Source: Rahnella ecdela
Lineage (GTDB): Bacteria > Pseudomonadota > Gammaproteobacteria > Enterobacterales > Enterobacteriaceae
Direction: 5' to 3'
NCBI RefSeq assembly: GCF_019049625.1
Contig: NZ_JAFMOY010000118.1
Span: 41,909 to 105,908, forward strand
DNA: 64,000 nucleotides
Shown: positions 1-9,000 of the stretch, in pieces
Position numbering within the stretch: the first letter of the stretch is position 1
Layout: every line of letters starts with the position of its first letter
Position numbers and translations under genes: made by a program
Notes under the pieces: generated by a model
Database searches by the model: none
Seen by the model: only the letters and a program-made list of their open reading frames with translations
Told to the model about the DNA's origin: nothing

Positions 1-114
1 GGACGATTATCCGAAAGGATATCCGTCAGGCTCACCTCTTTTTCATCCTCGACTATCATTATTATTCGTTTGCTAACTGACCTTCTGACGCCCATTTTTA
101 CGCGAGGTAAAGCG

Positions 115-1896
115 ATGCATTTCAGCGCATTCACCACCAGCTGGGGGGCGAATTTCATTGCCGCCGGTACGGTTCACTTTCGGGTCTGGGCACCGGGTCA
201 GGCGAAAATCACCCTGCGGCTTTCCGGTAAAGATACACAAATGACCGCCGCTGAAAACGGCTGGTTTGAGACCGTGGCTACCGGTGTGTCTGCCGGTGAG
301 GCGTACCAGTTTGTACTGGCCGACGGCATGGCGGTACCTGATCCTGCTTCGCGTAGCCAGCAGGCGGGCGTCAGCGGCCCATCGCTTGTCACGTCATCAG
401 AAAGCTATCTGTGGCAAAACGCTGACTGGGCAGGACGTCCGTGGGAAGAATCGGTGATTTATGAGCTGCATGTCGGCACATTCACCCCGCAGGGCACGTT
501 TTGCGCGGCGATGGAAAAACTGCCTTATCTCGCTGAAACCGGCGTCACCATGATTGAAGTGTTGCCGCTGGCGCAGTTTGGCGGCAACCGCGGCTGGGGA
601 TACGACGGCGTTTTACTGTACGCGCCGCATTCGGCTTATGGCAGACCGGATGATTTCAAGGCGTTTGTCGATGCAGCGCACGGTCACGGTATCTCCGTGG
701 TGCTGGATATTGTGCTCAACCATTTTGGCCCGGAAGGCAATTACCTGCCCTTGCTGGCGCCGCAGTTTTTCGATGCTGAACGCCAGACCGCCTGGGGCGC
801 GGGCATTGCCTATCATCAGGAAGGCGCGCGTCAGTACATTCTGGAAGCACCCCTTTACTGGCTGAAAGAGTATCGCCTCGACGGACTGCGTTTTGACGCC
901 GTCGATCAGATGAAAGACGCCACCGAGCCGCACATTCTGCCGGAAATCGCCCGGCGTATTCGCGCCGACATCACCGACCGTCCCGTCCATCTGACCACCG
1001 AAGACAGCCGCAATATCACTTTCTTGCATCCGTACACAGCCGCTGGCGATGTGCCGCTGTTTACTGCCGAATGGAATGACGATTTACATAACGCGGTCCA
1101 CGTTCTGAGCACCGGTGAAACGCACGCTTACTATCAGGATTTTGCCACCGATCCCGCCGCGCTGGCTGCCCGTGCATTTGCCGAAGGGTTCGCGTATCAG
1201 GGCGAAATTTCCCCGCAAAGCGGCAAACCTCGCGGGGAAAAGAGCAGCAGCCAGCCGCCGGTCGCTTTTGTCGATTTTATTCAAAACCATGACCAGATTG
1301 GCAATCGCGCGCAGGGTGACCGCCTCATCACGCTGGCCGGAGAACGCAAAACGCGCATCCTGCTCTCCGCGTTGCTGCTTTCACCGCATATCCCGCTGTT
1401 ATTTATGGGCGAAGAATATGGCGAAACCCATCCGTTCCTGTTTTTCACCGATTTTGAAGGCCAGCTGGCGCAAGCCGTCCGCGAAGGACGCGCCAGGGAA
1501 TTCGAAGGCCACAGCGGATATGGCAATGAAAGCGTGCCGGATCCTAACGCCGCAAAAACTTTCGGGATGTCTAAACTTGACTGGCAGAAACCCGTCAGCC
1601 CGCAAGGCGCGGACACTCTGGCCTTTACCCGCACATTACTCGCGCTGCGCCGGGATTATGTGGTGCCGTTGCTGACGCCTGCACAGGGTGACGTCGGCAA
1701 AATAATTCAGGCCTCTGAGGGCGTTATCGCCGTCAGCTGGACATTCCCTCAGGGCACACTTTCACTGATGCTAAATCTCGGTAAAACCGCGCAGCCTTTG
1801 CCGGACCAACCGGGTGAAACATTGTTTGCCTGGCCCGAAGCGACAGAAACGTCAGAACCCGACTCGATCATCGTCCGTCTTTCACGGGGAGAATAA
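115..1896 (+). CDS. treZ: malto-oligosyltrehalose trehalohydrolase
   Basis: Cytoplasmic GH13 enzyme that releases trehalose from maltooligosyl-trehalose, the second step of the TreY-TreZ route. An N-terminal carbohydrate-binding beta domain (about residues 1-100) precedes the barrel. Visible GH13 motifs are LDIVLNH (about D198), LRFDAVD (nucleophile about D261), TTEDSRN (acid/base about E296) and QNHDQIGNR (about D393). The ATG at 115 is chosen over a TTG at 70 because GAGGT lies just upstream and the 593-residue product fits the family. It is followed after 2 bases by treY, so the pair is translationally coupled. A treX/glgX debranching gene often precedes this pair; the first 100 bases show no recognisable end of one. 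Confidence 0.95.
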   Translation: MHFSAFTTSWGANFIAAGTVHFRVWAPGQAKITLRLSGKDTQMTAAENGWFETVATGVSAGEAYQFVLADGMAVPDPASRSQQAGVSGPSLVTSSESYLWQNADWAGRPWEESVIYELHVGTFTPQGTFCAAMEKLPYLAETGVTMIEVLPLAQFGGNRGWGYDGVLLYAPHSAYGRPDDFKAFVDAAHGHGISVVLDIVLNHFGPEGNYLPLLAPQFFDAERQTAWGAGIAYHQEGARQYILEAPLYWLKEYRLDGLRFDAVDQMKDATEPHILPEIARRIRADITDRPVHLTTEDSRNITFLHPYTAAGDVPLFTAEWNDDLHNAVHVLSTGETHAYYQDFATDPAALAARAFAEGFAYQGEISPQSGKPRGEKSSSQPPVAFVDFIQNHDQIGNRAQGDRLITLAGERKTRILLSALLLSPHIPLLFMGEEYGETHPFLFFTDFEGQLAQAVREGRAREFEGHSGYGNESVPDPNAAKTFGMSKLDWQKPVSPQGADTLAFTRTLLALRRDYVVPLLTPAQGDVGKIIQASEGVIAVSWTFPQGTLSLMLNLGKTAQPLPDQPGETLFAWPEATETSEPDSIIVRLSRGE

Positions 1897-1898
1897 AC

Positions 1899-4421
1899 GT
1901 GAATATACCCGCTGCAACCTACCGAATTCAGTTCCGCGATGGCATGGATTTTGACAAAGCAGCGGCACTGATCCCTTATTTGAAACGACTCGGGATCAGC
2001 CACTTATATGCCTCGCCGGTGTTTACCGCGACCTCCGATTCGACGCACGGTTACGACATTACCGACGCCAATGAAATTGATCCGACTTTAGGCGGACGCG
2101 AAGGATTTGACCGTCTGTCGAGCGCGCTGAAGTCTGCCGGAATGGGGCTGATCCTGGATATTGTGCCTAATCATATGGCCGCGTCGCTGGAAAACCCGTG
2201 GTGGCGCGACGTGATTGAACATGGCGAAAAAAGCCGTTATGCGCGGCATTTTGACATCGACTGGTCGCGGCGTCTGACCCTGCCGTTTCTCGGTGATACG
2301 TTTGAGGACGTGCTGAAAAAAGGTGAAATCACTATTAAACCGGATCCCCAAACCGGACAGCCCGCTTTCGCATATTTCGACGCATTCTATCCCCTTGCGC
2401 CAGACACCTGTCCCAACGGTGAAACCACGGCGGATATTGCTGCATTAACGGATTTACACGAGCGCCAGTCCTACCGGCTGATGTCATGGCGGGATGCACC
2501 GCGTGAACTCTCCTACCGGCGTTTTTTTGAAATTACCGGCCTCGCTGGTGTGCGGGTGGAAGATGACGCGGTGTTTGATGATACGCACCGGCTAATCCTC
2601 GAGCTGGTGCATTCCGGCGCGGTGGACGGGTTGCGGGTCGATCATGTGGACGGTCTTGCCGATCCGAAAGCCTATCTTGAGCATCTGCGGGAAAAGGCCG
2701 GAGCGGAGTGCTATATCACGGTGGAAAAAATCCTCGGTGAAGGCGAGCGGCTGCCTGCTGACTGGCCGGTTTCCGGGACTACCGGTTATGAATTTATCGC
2801 CGCGCTTTCCGATGTGCTGGTCGAAGATGAAAACATCGCGGTGCTGCGCAATCTGTATGAAAACGTGGTCGGCAAACCGGTGGATATGCGCGAAGAATTG
2901 CGCGCCGCCAAACTGATGATGGTCGAGAAAAACTTCGAAGGGGAATTGAACACGCTTTGCCAGCTGGCGCTGAATATTGCACAAGTGGAAGGCCACACGT
3001 GGGATGCCAATACTCTGCGGGCGGCGCTGCGGGAATTGCTGATCGCCTTCCCGGTGTATCGCACTTACGGCACATCCCTAGGGCTGACCACGGATGACGC
3101 CACACTGCTGCATCAGATTATCGAAAAGATAAATACCTCCGCACTCGACGTGCCTGTGGATATTCTCGATTTTCTGGCACGCATTCTTTCTGCGCAGACA
3201 ACGGCCGCCGTATCCGGTCAGGCCAGTCTGTTCCGCACCCGCTTTCAGCAACTGACCGGCCCGCTGATGGCGAAATCCGTGGAAGACACGCTGTTCTTTC
3301 GACAGCATATGGATCTCGCGCTGAACGAAGTGGGCGCCGAGCCTTTGCTGCGCAGATTCTCCCCCGACCGCTTCCATCAGGAAATGATCCGGCGTCTGGA
3401 AGAACAACCGGCAGCGCTTTCCACCACGTCAACTCATGATACTAAACGCGGCGAAGATGCCCGCGCCAGACTGTTTACCCTGACCGAAGCGCCGGAGCTC
3501 TGGGCTGAGAATGTCACCCGCTGGCATCAGATGAATCAGTCCAGAGTCGTCACATTGCCCGACGGCCCGGCACCAAAACTGACCGGCGCATGGATGCTTT
3601 ATCAGGCGCTGGCCGGTGCGTGGCCGGCAACGCTGCGCCCGGATGACACAGAAGGTTTACAAGAACTTAATGAAAGGCTTCAGCTTTTCGTGGAAAAAGC
3701 GCTGCGCGAAGCCAAACTGCGCACCAACTGGGGTGACAGCAACGATGACTATGAAAACGCGGTGCTCGGTTATACGCGCCATCTGCTTTCGCCGGACAAT
3801 CACGTTTTTCTGAATGATTTTTACCACTCACTCCGGCCTTTTATCCGCGCCGGACTGGTCAACAGTCTGACGCAGACGGTGATCAAAATGGTGGCACCGG
3901 GCGTACCGGATATTTATCAGGGCAGCGAATTGCTCAATTTCAGTCTGGTGGATCCGGATAACCGGCGTCTGCCGGATTTTGATGAGCTGGAAAAGCTGCT
4001 GATGAATAATGAAAAAACGCCGCGGGACGATGAAAACGCCTGGATGAGCGGACAGCTGAAACAACATATCGTTGCGGTGCTCGCCCGTTATCGTCAGCAA
4101 AAACCTGCGTTGTTTTTGCAGGGTGATTACGTTGCGCTGACCGCAGCGGGAGTTCACGCCAAAAACGTGATCGCATTTGCACGAACCTTCAGAGACGATG
4201 CGGCAATTATCGCGGCACCGCGTCTGGTTTTTGATACGCAAAAAGTCCATTTTAATCAGACAGAAGACGGATGGGATATGCAGATACTGCTGCCCGCTTC
4301 GCTGGCTAACCGAACCTATTCTGACCTGCTCAGTGGCAGGGAACTCCGTGCGACCGACAGGATAGATCTCAGTACCTGGCCGCGTGATGAACCGGTGGTG
4401 CTGTGTCCGTCACCGCGCTGA
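1899..4421 (+). CDS. treY: malto-oligosyltrehalose synthase
   Basis: Cytoplasmic GH13 enzyme that isomerises the reducing-end alpha-1,4 bond of maltodextrins to alpha-1,1, giving the substrate of TreZ. The 840 residues include the family markers SDSTHGYDITD near the N-terminus, LILDIVPNHM (about D87), LRVDHVDG (nucleophile about D248), ITVEKIL (acid/base about E276) and TSTHDTKRGEDAR (about D514), the last being characteristic of TreY. It starts at GTG, 2 bases after the treZ stop, with GGGGAG inside the end of treZ as ribosome site. Together the two genes make trehalose from glycogen or maltodextrin, an osmotic and desiccation protectant. Confidence 0.95.
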   Translation: MNIPAATYRIQFRDGMDFDKAAALIPYLKRLGISHLYASPVFTATSDSTHGYDITDANEIDPTLGGREGFDRLSSALKSAGMGLILDIVPNHMAASLENPWWRDVIEHGEKSRYARHFDIDWSRRLTLPFLGDTFEDVLKKGEITIKPDPQTGQPAFAYFDAFYPLAPDTCPNGETTADIAALTDLHERQSYRLMSWRDAPRELSYRRFFEITGLAGVRVEDDAVFDDTHRLILELVHSGAVDGLRVDHVDGLADPKAYLEHLREKAGAECYITVEKILGEGERLPADWPVSGTTGYEFIAALSDVLVEDENIAVLRNLYENVVGKPVDMREELRAAKLMMVEKNFEGELNTLCQLALNIAQVEGHTWDANTLRAALRELLIAFPVYRTYGTSLGLTTDDATLLHQIIEKINTSALDVPVDILDFLARILSAQTTAAVSGQASLFRTRFQQLTGPLMAKSVEDTLFFRQHMDLALNEVGAEPLLRRFSPDRFHQEMIRRLEEQPAALSTTSTHDTKRGEDARARLFTLTEAPELWAENVTRWHQMNQSRVVTLPDGPAPKLTGAWMLYQALAGAWPATLRPDDTEGLQELNERLQLFVEKALREAKLRTNWGDSNDDYENAVLGYTRHLLSPDNHVFLNDFYHSLRPFIRAGLVNSLTQTVIKMVAPGVPDIYQGSELLNFSLVDPDNRRLPDFDELEKLLMNNEKTPRDDENAWMSGQLKQHIVAVLARYRQQKPALFLQGDYVALTAAGVHAKNVIAFARTFRDDAAIIAAPRLVFDTQKVHFNQTEDGWDMQILLPASLANRTYSDLLSGRELRATDRIDLSTWPRDEPVVLCPSPR

Positions 4422-4487
4422 AACAGGTCATTTAATCAGCAGCTTTTAGGAATAAGCGGAATAATAGTCTGAGCATCAATTTATGGA

Positions 4488-4497
4488 CTAGGCTTAA
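4488..4497 (+). promoter_or_regulatory. putative sigma-S type -10 element
   Basis: CTAGGCTTAA differs from the RpoS-type -10 CTATACTTAA by two bases and lies 25 bases before the start of the ElaB/YqjD-like gene. E. coli members of that family are stationary-phase genes, which fits. No clear -35 is seen. Confidence 0.4.
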
Positions 4498-4522
4498 AGT
4501 CGGTTAACAAAAGGAGAAAACC

Positions 4523-4795
4523 ATGTCATCACATGATATCGATGCAGATGCAAACCATCTGGCAGATAAGCTCGAAGACAAAGGCAACCAGCTTGCCGGT
4601 GAAGCGCAGAAACAATTTGGCGATTTTGTTGATTCTCCTAAGCACCAGATTAAAGGCGCAGCACGTAAATACTCGGCTCAGGCCAGTGAAGTCGTGTCTG
4701 ACGTCGCGGAGAAAATCAAAGAAAATCCCCTGTCAGATCTGATCGCAGCTGGCGCAATTGGCGTCGTGCTCGGGTTACTGCTGGGTCGTAAGTAA
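4523..4795 (+). CDS. ElaB/YqjD/YgaM-type DUF883 protein
   Basis: A 90-residue protein with a charged, amphipathic helical N-terminal two thirds (roughly 1-70) and a single C-terminal membrane segment, about residues 72-89, rich in Gly/Ala/Leu and ending LLGRK. This is the layout of the ElaB, YqjD and YgaM family, C-tail-anchored inner-membrane proteins linked to stationary phase; YqjD and ElaB of E. coli have been reported to bind ribosomes. AAGGAG lies 8 bases before the ATG. It is monocistronic, with its own promoter candidate upstream and a strong terminator downstream. Which of the three paralogues it corresponds to cannot be decided here. Confidence 0.8.
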   Translation: MSSHDIDADANHLADKLEDKGNQLAGEAQKQFGDFVDSPKHQIKGAARKYSAQASEVVSDVAEKIKENPLSDLIAAGAIGVVLGLLLGRK

Positions 4796-4808
4796 ACCGT
4801 CTTGTACG

Positions 4809-4836
4809 GAAAAAAAGGCCTTCGGGCCTTTTTTAT
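4809..4836 (+). terminator. Rho-independent terminator of the DUF883 gene
   Basis: AAAAAAGGCC, loop TTCG, GGCCTTTTTT followed by more T. It sits 14 bases after the stop codon. Confidence 0.9.
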
Positions 4837-4922
4837 TGCCTGAAGAAAGGGCAATTCCCGCGCTCAGGTTGAGTGAGATACAGAATTCTCCTACACAATT
4901 TCGTCACACATGACGTGTATAG

Positions 4923-5006
4923 TGAACCTCTCTGTAGCAACCTACAGATACCTCGCGAGTTCCCCTCGTAACCTTCAAAAACCCGTTTCCCCTGACGGGT
5001 TTTTTC
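4923..5006 (+). ncRNA. candidate small regulatory RNA
   Basis: An intrinsic terminator (AAAACCCGT ... ACGGGTTTTTTC, 4978-5006) has no coding region in front of it on the + strand. About 30 bases earlier is a perfect 7-bp hairpin, TCTGTAG loop CAAC CTACAGA (4931-4948). A TATAGT -10-like hexamer lies at 4918-4923. Between the hairpins is an unpaired C/U-rich stretch (GTTCCCCTCGTAACCTTC) of the type that pairs with ribosome-binding sites. The layout hairpin, single-stranded seed, terminator with U tail is that of Hfq-dependent small RNAs. It does not match a small RNA that I recognise, and no good -35 is visible. Confidence 0.45.
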
Positions 5007-5179
5007 ATGTCTGTTTCTTCCCGCGCCTGTGCAGTCGGTGCTTCAGAAAACTGTAATTCACGTTTTAAAACAACCGTTGTTACGTCCAGATTTAAACAAA
5101 CTCGCGGTTCAGCCACCCTGTTTTGCCCTGTTAAAATGCGTCGCAACGATTGAGACTCAAAGAACAGACAGGAATACGC

Positions 5180-5569
5180 GTGAAGAAAACCATGATTTTA
5201 CTGGCATTTATTTTGACAGGATGCAGCTCGCCCGAAGCGCAGACAATTCAGTCAATAAATGCGCTCTCTTTTCCGGCGCGCACTTCGGAGCGACCGGTCA
5301 GCGTGACAGCAAAAATTTCATCCGGCGATTTAGAAAACCAGTATTCCAGTAATCAGTTAATCATCCTCCGGCTCAGGGCGGAAATTAAAGCCGCCAGAAC
5401 AGACAAGATCCGAACCGACGAGGTATTTGATACACATACTGATGTTGCTCAGGCCTTTAACGCCCTGTCCCGTCTCGAGCAGTTTGAGGCGCTGAATACC
5501 GTGTATTATTCAGAAAAAGACATCAAAGGGATGAACGAGATACACCAAAAACTCAGCCCGCTGACTTGA
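5180..5569 (+). CDS. small predicted lipoprotein, function unknown
   Basis: A 129-residue protein beginning with a lipoprotein signal: Lys-Lys, a hydrophobic stretch and the lipobox LTGC followed by Ser-Ser, so the mature protein would start at the cysteine and be anchored in the outer or inner membrane. The GTG at 5180 is preferred because AGGA lies 7 bases before it; the ATG at 5192 would leave too short a signal. The mature part is hydrophilic and helix-rich with a stretch of regularly spaced Arg/Lys/Glu. I do not recognise a family. It stands alone, with its own terminator. Confidence 0.7.
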   Translation: MKKTMILLAFILTGCSSPEAQTIQSINALSFPARTSERPVSVTAKISSGDLENQYSSNQLIILRLRAEIKAARTDKIRTDEVFDTHTDVAQAFNALSRLEQFEALNTVYYSEKDIKGMNEIHQKLSPLT

Positions 5570-5582
5570 TATGAAAAACAAA

Positions 5583-5605
5583 AAACCCGCCACAGAGCGG
5601 GTTTC
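5583..5605. terminator. bidirectional terminator
   Basis: AAAACCCGC, loop CACAGA, GCGGGTTT lies between the convergent lipoprotein and hydrolase genes. There are A and T tracts on both sides, so it can serve both. Confidence 0.8.
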
Positions 5606-5629
5606 TGAAAGACGTATACGACCCAGACA

Positions 5630-6466
5630 TTAACCGCGGATAAACGCCAGAATGTCCTGGTTAATCACATCAGCGTGCGTAGTGTGCATGCCGTGCGGAT
5701 AGCCCGGATAAATCTTCAAAGTGCTGTGCGCCAGCAGCTTATCCTGCAAAAGAGCGGCATCTTTATAAGGCACAACCTGATCGTCGTCGCCCTGCAAAAC
5801 CAGCGTCGGCACGGTAATGGCTTTCAGATCTTCGGTCTGGTCCGTTTCTGAAAACGCCTTAATCCCTTCGTAATGTGCATTGGCGCTACCGATCATCCCC
5901 TGACGCCACCAGTTATTGATAGTGCCCTGTGACACTTGTGCGCCATCGCGGTTAAACCCGTAGAAAGGCCCGGAAGCAACGTCCAGATAAAACTGCGCGC
6001 GGTTTGCGGCGAGCGCACTGCGAAAACCATCAAAAACGGCAATCGGTGTGCCACCGGGATTGGCATCCGTTTTAACCATCAGCGGCGGTACGGCACTGAT
6101 TAACACCGCTTTCGCCACACGTCCCTGCGGCTGACCATACTTCGCGACATAGCGGGCAACCTGCCCCCCGCCGGTTGAATGACCGACATGTACCGCATCA
6201 TGCAAATCAAGATGCTCAGCTACCGCGGAGGCATCCGACGCATAGTGATCCATATCGTTACCTTCACTGGTCTGATCGGAACGCCCGTGCCCGCGGCGGT
6301 CAATGGCAATCACGCGGAAACCCTCGGCCAGAAAGAACAGCATCTGATTGTCCCAGTCGTCGGCGCTCAGCGGCCATCCGTGGTGGAAAACAACGGGTTG
6401 CTTGTCTTTAGGACCCCAGTCTTTGAAGAAAATATTAACGCCGTCGTTGGTTTTTACAAATGGCAT
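5630..6466 (-). CDS. alpha/beta hydrolase of the non-haem chloroperoxidase type
   Basis: A 278-residue alpha/beta-hydrolase. The nucleophile elbow is GHSTGG (Ser about 97), the oxyanion region HHGWPLSADDW is near residue 30, the acid is in QGDDDQVVP (about 227-229) and the histidine in YPHGMH (about 258). This set matches the cofactor-free bacterial haloperoxidase/esterase subgroup, which acts as an esterase or perhydrolase. The true substrate cannot be read from sequence. No signal peptide is present, so it is cytoplasmic. The start is placed at the ATG of 6466 because GGAG lies 8 bases upstream; the GTG at 6475 overlaps that site. Confidence 0.85.
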   Translation of the reverse strand: MPFVKTNDGVNIFFKDWGPKDKQPVVFHHGWPLSADDWDNQMLFFLAEGFRVIAIDRRGHGRSDQTSEGNDMDHYASDASAVAEHLDLHDAVHVGHSTGGGQVARYVAKYGQPQGRVAKAVLISAVPPLMVKTDANPGGTPIAVFDGFRSALAANRAQFYLDVASGPFYGFNRDGAQVSQGTINNWWRQGMIGSANAHYEGIKAFSETDQTEDLKAITVPTLVLQGDDDQVVPYKDAALLQDKLLAHSTLKIYPGYPHGMHTTHADVINQDILAFIRG

Positions 6467-6553
6467 AGAATGCACTCCTCAGCAGATTATCGGGAAAACG
6501 GTCAGGTTTGCAGGGCGAGGTTCAGATATAGGATGCTCAGAAAGCGTAGCAAA

Positions 6554-6580
6554 GCCCTCAGAAAATGCCTGCCTGAGGGC
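6554..6580 (-). terminator. hairpin after the LysR gene
   Basis: GCCCTCAG and CTGAGGGC form an 8-bp stem with an 11-base loop. On the minus strand the stem is followed by a short T-containing tail, 24 bases past the LysR stop. It is a weak terminator candidate. Confidence 0.4.
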
Positions 6581-6603
6581 ATAATTAGCCAGCGGAAACT
6601 CTT

Positions 6604-7500
6604 TTAACGTGGAAGTGTGTCACGCCATAACTCGGGAAGTGCGCGGATTAACTTACCGGTGACCGGTTGTTTTGTCTGACCTGGCTGCCAGATAGCCACC
6701 ATCGTGATCGTCAGTCCCTGATTGCCCACTTCAGTTTCAACCGCCTGCACATTGTTCCACCCAGAGGCCTGATAATGCGTCGGTAAAAAGCCCCAACCCT
6801 GCGCATTTTCCAGCAAACAGCGCAAGGTGGAGCGTTCGTTCACAAACAGGGTATGCCCCGAAATCTGTAACCGGCGGGCAATCTGTTCATCGTGCTTGTG
6901 ATGCATGACCAGCTGAGGTTTCAGGGAAAGATTAAGCAATGTCAGCGGACGCTGCTGATGCTGAAACAACCCGCCGGAGGCGTAAAAATCCAGTTCGATA
7001 TTTCCCAGCGCGCACCATTCCATATCCATGCCCAGCGCACGATTGTTCGCCTGACAAACCGCAATCTGCGCCGTTCCGGCGTTCAGGGCAGCTTCGGCCT
7101 CTTCTCTCGACGCGCTCCAGGCGCTGAAGCGGATCCCCTCTTTTGCCATCATCACAATCACCGCGTCTATAAACGCCTGCGAGACGAAAGGATCGTAGAC
7201 CATAACCAGTTCCTGCTGCTCAGACTCTGGCAGCGACTGCGCGTAAAACTCAAAGGCCTGAGCCTGACGCATCAGCAAATGCGCCTGCCGGTGAAGTTGC
7301 TGGCCCTGCTCCGTGAGCACCAGCGTACGCCCCTGACGGATAAACAACGTGTAGCCCAGCGCGTCTTCGAGATAATCAATTAAGTCACGCAGCGTGGTGC
7401 GATCTTTACCCAGGGATACTGCGGCTCTGGACAAATTCCCCAGTTCAGCGACACAGGCAAAGGCCTCAATCTGCGAGAAGGAATAACGTAACGCGGACAT
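6604..7500 (-). CDS. LysR-family transcriptional regulator
   Basis: A 298-residue DNA-binding regulator with an N-terminal winged helix-turn-helix (about residues 5-64: FSQIEAFACVAELGNLSRAA then the recognition helix and DYLEDALGYTLFIR) and a C-terminal co-inducer domain. AGGAG precedes the ATG. It is transcribed away from the exported serine hydrolase across 116 bases that contain inverted repeats, the usual arrangement for a LysR regulator controlling its divergent neighbour. The alpha/beta hydrolase lies downstream on the same strand but behind a hairpin, so co-transcription is uncertain. The inducer is unknown. Confidence 0.85.
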   Translation of the reverse strand: MSALRYSFSQIEAFACVAELGNLSRAAVSLGKDRTTLRDLIDYLEDALGYTLFIRQGRTLVLTEQGQQLHRQAHLLMRQAQAFEFYAQSLPESEQQELVMVYDPFVSQAFIDAVIVMMAKEGIRFSAWSASREEAEAALNAGTAQIAVCQANNRALGMDMEWCALGNIELDFYASGGLFQHQQRPLTLLNLSLKPQLVMHHKHDEQIARRLQISGHTLFVNERSTLRCLLENAQGWGFLPTHYQASGWNNVQAVETEVGNQGLTITMVAIWQPGQTKQPVTGKLIRALPELWRDTLPR

Positions 7501-7527
7501 TTCAGCTCCTTTCGACGACGTTTATGC

Positions 7528-7581
7528 GGGGGATTTTCCCCCATCAGTTGATTTTTTCAAACTGTTTCCCCTCCTTATACT
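7528..7581. promoter_or_regulatory. candidate LysR operator and serine hydrolase promoter
   Basis: Two inverted repeats lie in the divergent gap: GGGGGA-TTT-TCCCCC (7528-7542) and TTGA-TTTTT-TCAA (7548-7560). They are followed by a consensus-like -10, TATACT (7576-7581). At the spacing for a -35 there is only a T-rich stretch, which suggests activator dependence. Confidence 0.45.
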
Positions 7582-7616
7582 CATGTTTCCCGATACTCTG
7601 ATGGATAAGCGGAAAA

Positions 7617-8939
7617 ATGAAAACACGGAACAACTCCCTCTTAAAACCTCTGCTGCTGGCTGTAGCGATGAGCGCAGCGGTGTCGTTTATGACGCCTGCA
7701 TTTGCAGAGCAGACACAGGATTGCGGCGGCGTGATGCTCAGCGCCTGTCCGGTACCATTCGATAAAACGCTGCCGGATGCCAAAGACATGCTGAACTGGG
7801 ATCAGGCCGCACGCGTTATCGGTTTTCGGAACGACTATCGCAACTATGCCGGTGACGTGTTCCGTCATGGCAAGGCCACGCCTTTTGTGCAGGCAGATAA
7901 GCAACTTCAGAACCCGACCTACAGCGTGAACGGTAAAACCTTTACCTTGAAGGATTACCTGAAGCGCGAAAATGTCACCGGTATGCTGGTGCTGAAAAAC
8001 GGCAAAATCGCGTACAAATATCTGGGCGAAGGCAACACTGACCACACATTGTGGACATCACGCTCCGTAGGGAAATCTGTGGTGTCGACGCTGGTGGGGA
8101 TTGCTGTCAAAGAAGGAAAAATCGGCTCCATGGATGATCTCATCACAGACTACGAGCCTGATCTGAAAGGCACTGCGTGGGAAGGTGTGACACTGCGTCA
8201 GCTTATCCAGCATACCTCCGGCGTGGCGTGGAATGAGGATTACGCCAATCCCGGTTCAGATTTTGCTCATCTCACGCAATGTGAAGCGAATCCCGGAGCA
8301 TACGACTGCGTACGTAAAATCATCACCGGCTTGAAACGAGCTCATCCGGCGGGCGAAACCTGGTCCTACTCCTCCGGCGGTGCCTGGCTGATGGGCGATG
8401 TGCTGGAAAAAGCCACCGGCATGCCGCTGGCAAAGTATCTGGAAAAAACGCTCTGGCAGCCTTACGGCATGGCGCAGGATGGCGTCTGGCATTCATATCA
8501 GCAGGGGAAACATGACGTCGGTGCGCACGGATTTAACGCGACGCTGGAAGACTGGGGCCGATTCGGTGAGTTTGTGATGAGTGGCGGCCAGTTGCCGGAC
8601 GGCAAGAAAATCCTGCCTGAAAACTGGCTGACACAGGCATCAGACTGGAACAAGGCGAAGAATTCAGTTTCTGCGGCGCATCCCGACGGGATGTACGGTT
8701 ATCAGTGGTGGAACAACGCCGTGCCGGTTAATGCCAAAAACGTCACGCCTGCGCCGTCTGAATCGTTAAAAGGTTCGATGTGGGCGCTGGGTATTTATGG
8801 TCAGGTGATTATGGTGAATCGCGCGGAAAACCTGGTGATAGTTCAGTGGTCAACATGGCCGCAGGCAGAACCTGATTTCAGCGCACAGCCGCTGGAAGCC
8901 TCGCTGATGTACAGCGCTATCGCACAGCAACTGCGTTAA
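7617..8939 (+). CDS. exported serine hydrolase, beta-lactamase class C-like fold
   Basis: A 440-residue protein with a cleavable signal (about 1-30, ending AFA). It is a penicillin-binding-protein-fold hydrolase of the class C/6-aminohexanoate-dimer hydrolase group. The catalytic SVGK (S150, K153) follows WTSR, and the second motif is YSS (Y251), where true beta-lactamases have Tyr-x-Asn. The periplasmic substrate is unknown; an esterase or amidase is more likely than a beta-lactamase. Several cysteines (positions 36, 44, 222, 231) could form disulfides. It is divergent from the LysR gene, which probably regulates it, and ends in a clear terminator. Confidence 0.8.
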   Translation: MKTRNNSLLKPLLLAVAMSAAVSFMTPAFAEQTQDCGGVMLSACPVPFDKTLPDAKDMLNWDQAARVIGFRNDYRNYAGDVFRHGKATPFVQADKQLQNPTYSVNGKTFTLKDYLKRENVTGMLVLKNGKIAYKYLGEGNTDHTLWTSRSVGKSVVSTLVGIAVKEGKIGSMDDLITDYEPDLKGTAWEGVTLRQLIQHTSGVAWNEDYANPGSDFAHLTQCEANPGAYDCVRKIITGLKRAHPAGETWSYSSGGAWLMGDVLEKATGMPLAKYLEKTLWQPYGMAQDGVWHSYQQGKHDVGAHGFNATLEDWGRFGEFVMSGGQLPDGKKILPENWLTQASDWNKAKNSVSAAHPDGMYGYQWWNNAVPVNAKNVTPAPSESLKGSMWALGIYGQVIMVNRAENLVIVQWSTWPQAEPDFSAQPLEASLMYSAIAQQLR

Positions 8940-8957
8940 TCAGATCCATAAAGAGAG

Positions 8958-8998
8958 AGGGTTGCTGCGAAATTATTTGCGGCAACCCTTTATTTTTA
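8958..8998 (+). terminator. Rho-independent terminator
   Basis: AGGGTTGC and GCAACCCT form a stem around an A/T-rich loop, followed by TTATTTTTAT. It ends the serine hydrolase transcript. Confidence 0.8.
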
Positions 8999-9000
8999 TC

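Noticed and set aside
1..114. Possible end of an upstream gene such as treX/glgX
   Set aside because: Short open stretches exist in two frames up to stops near 74-80, but none gives a recognisable C-terminus.
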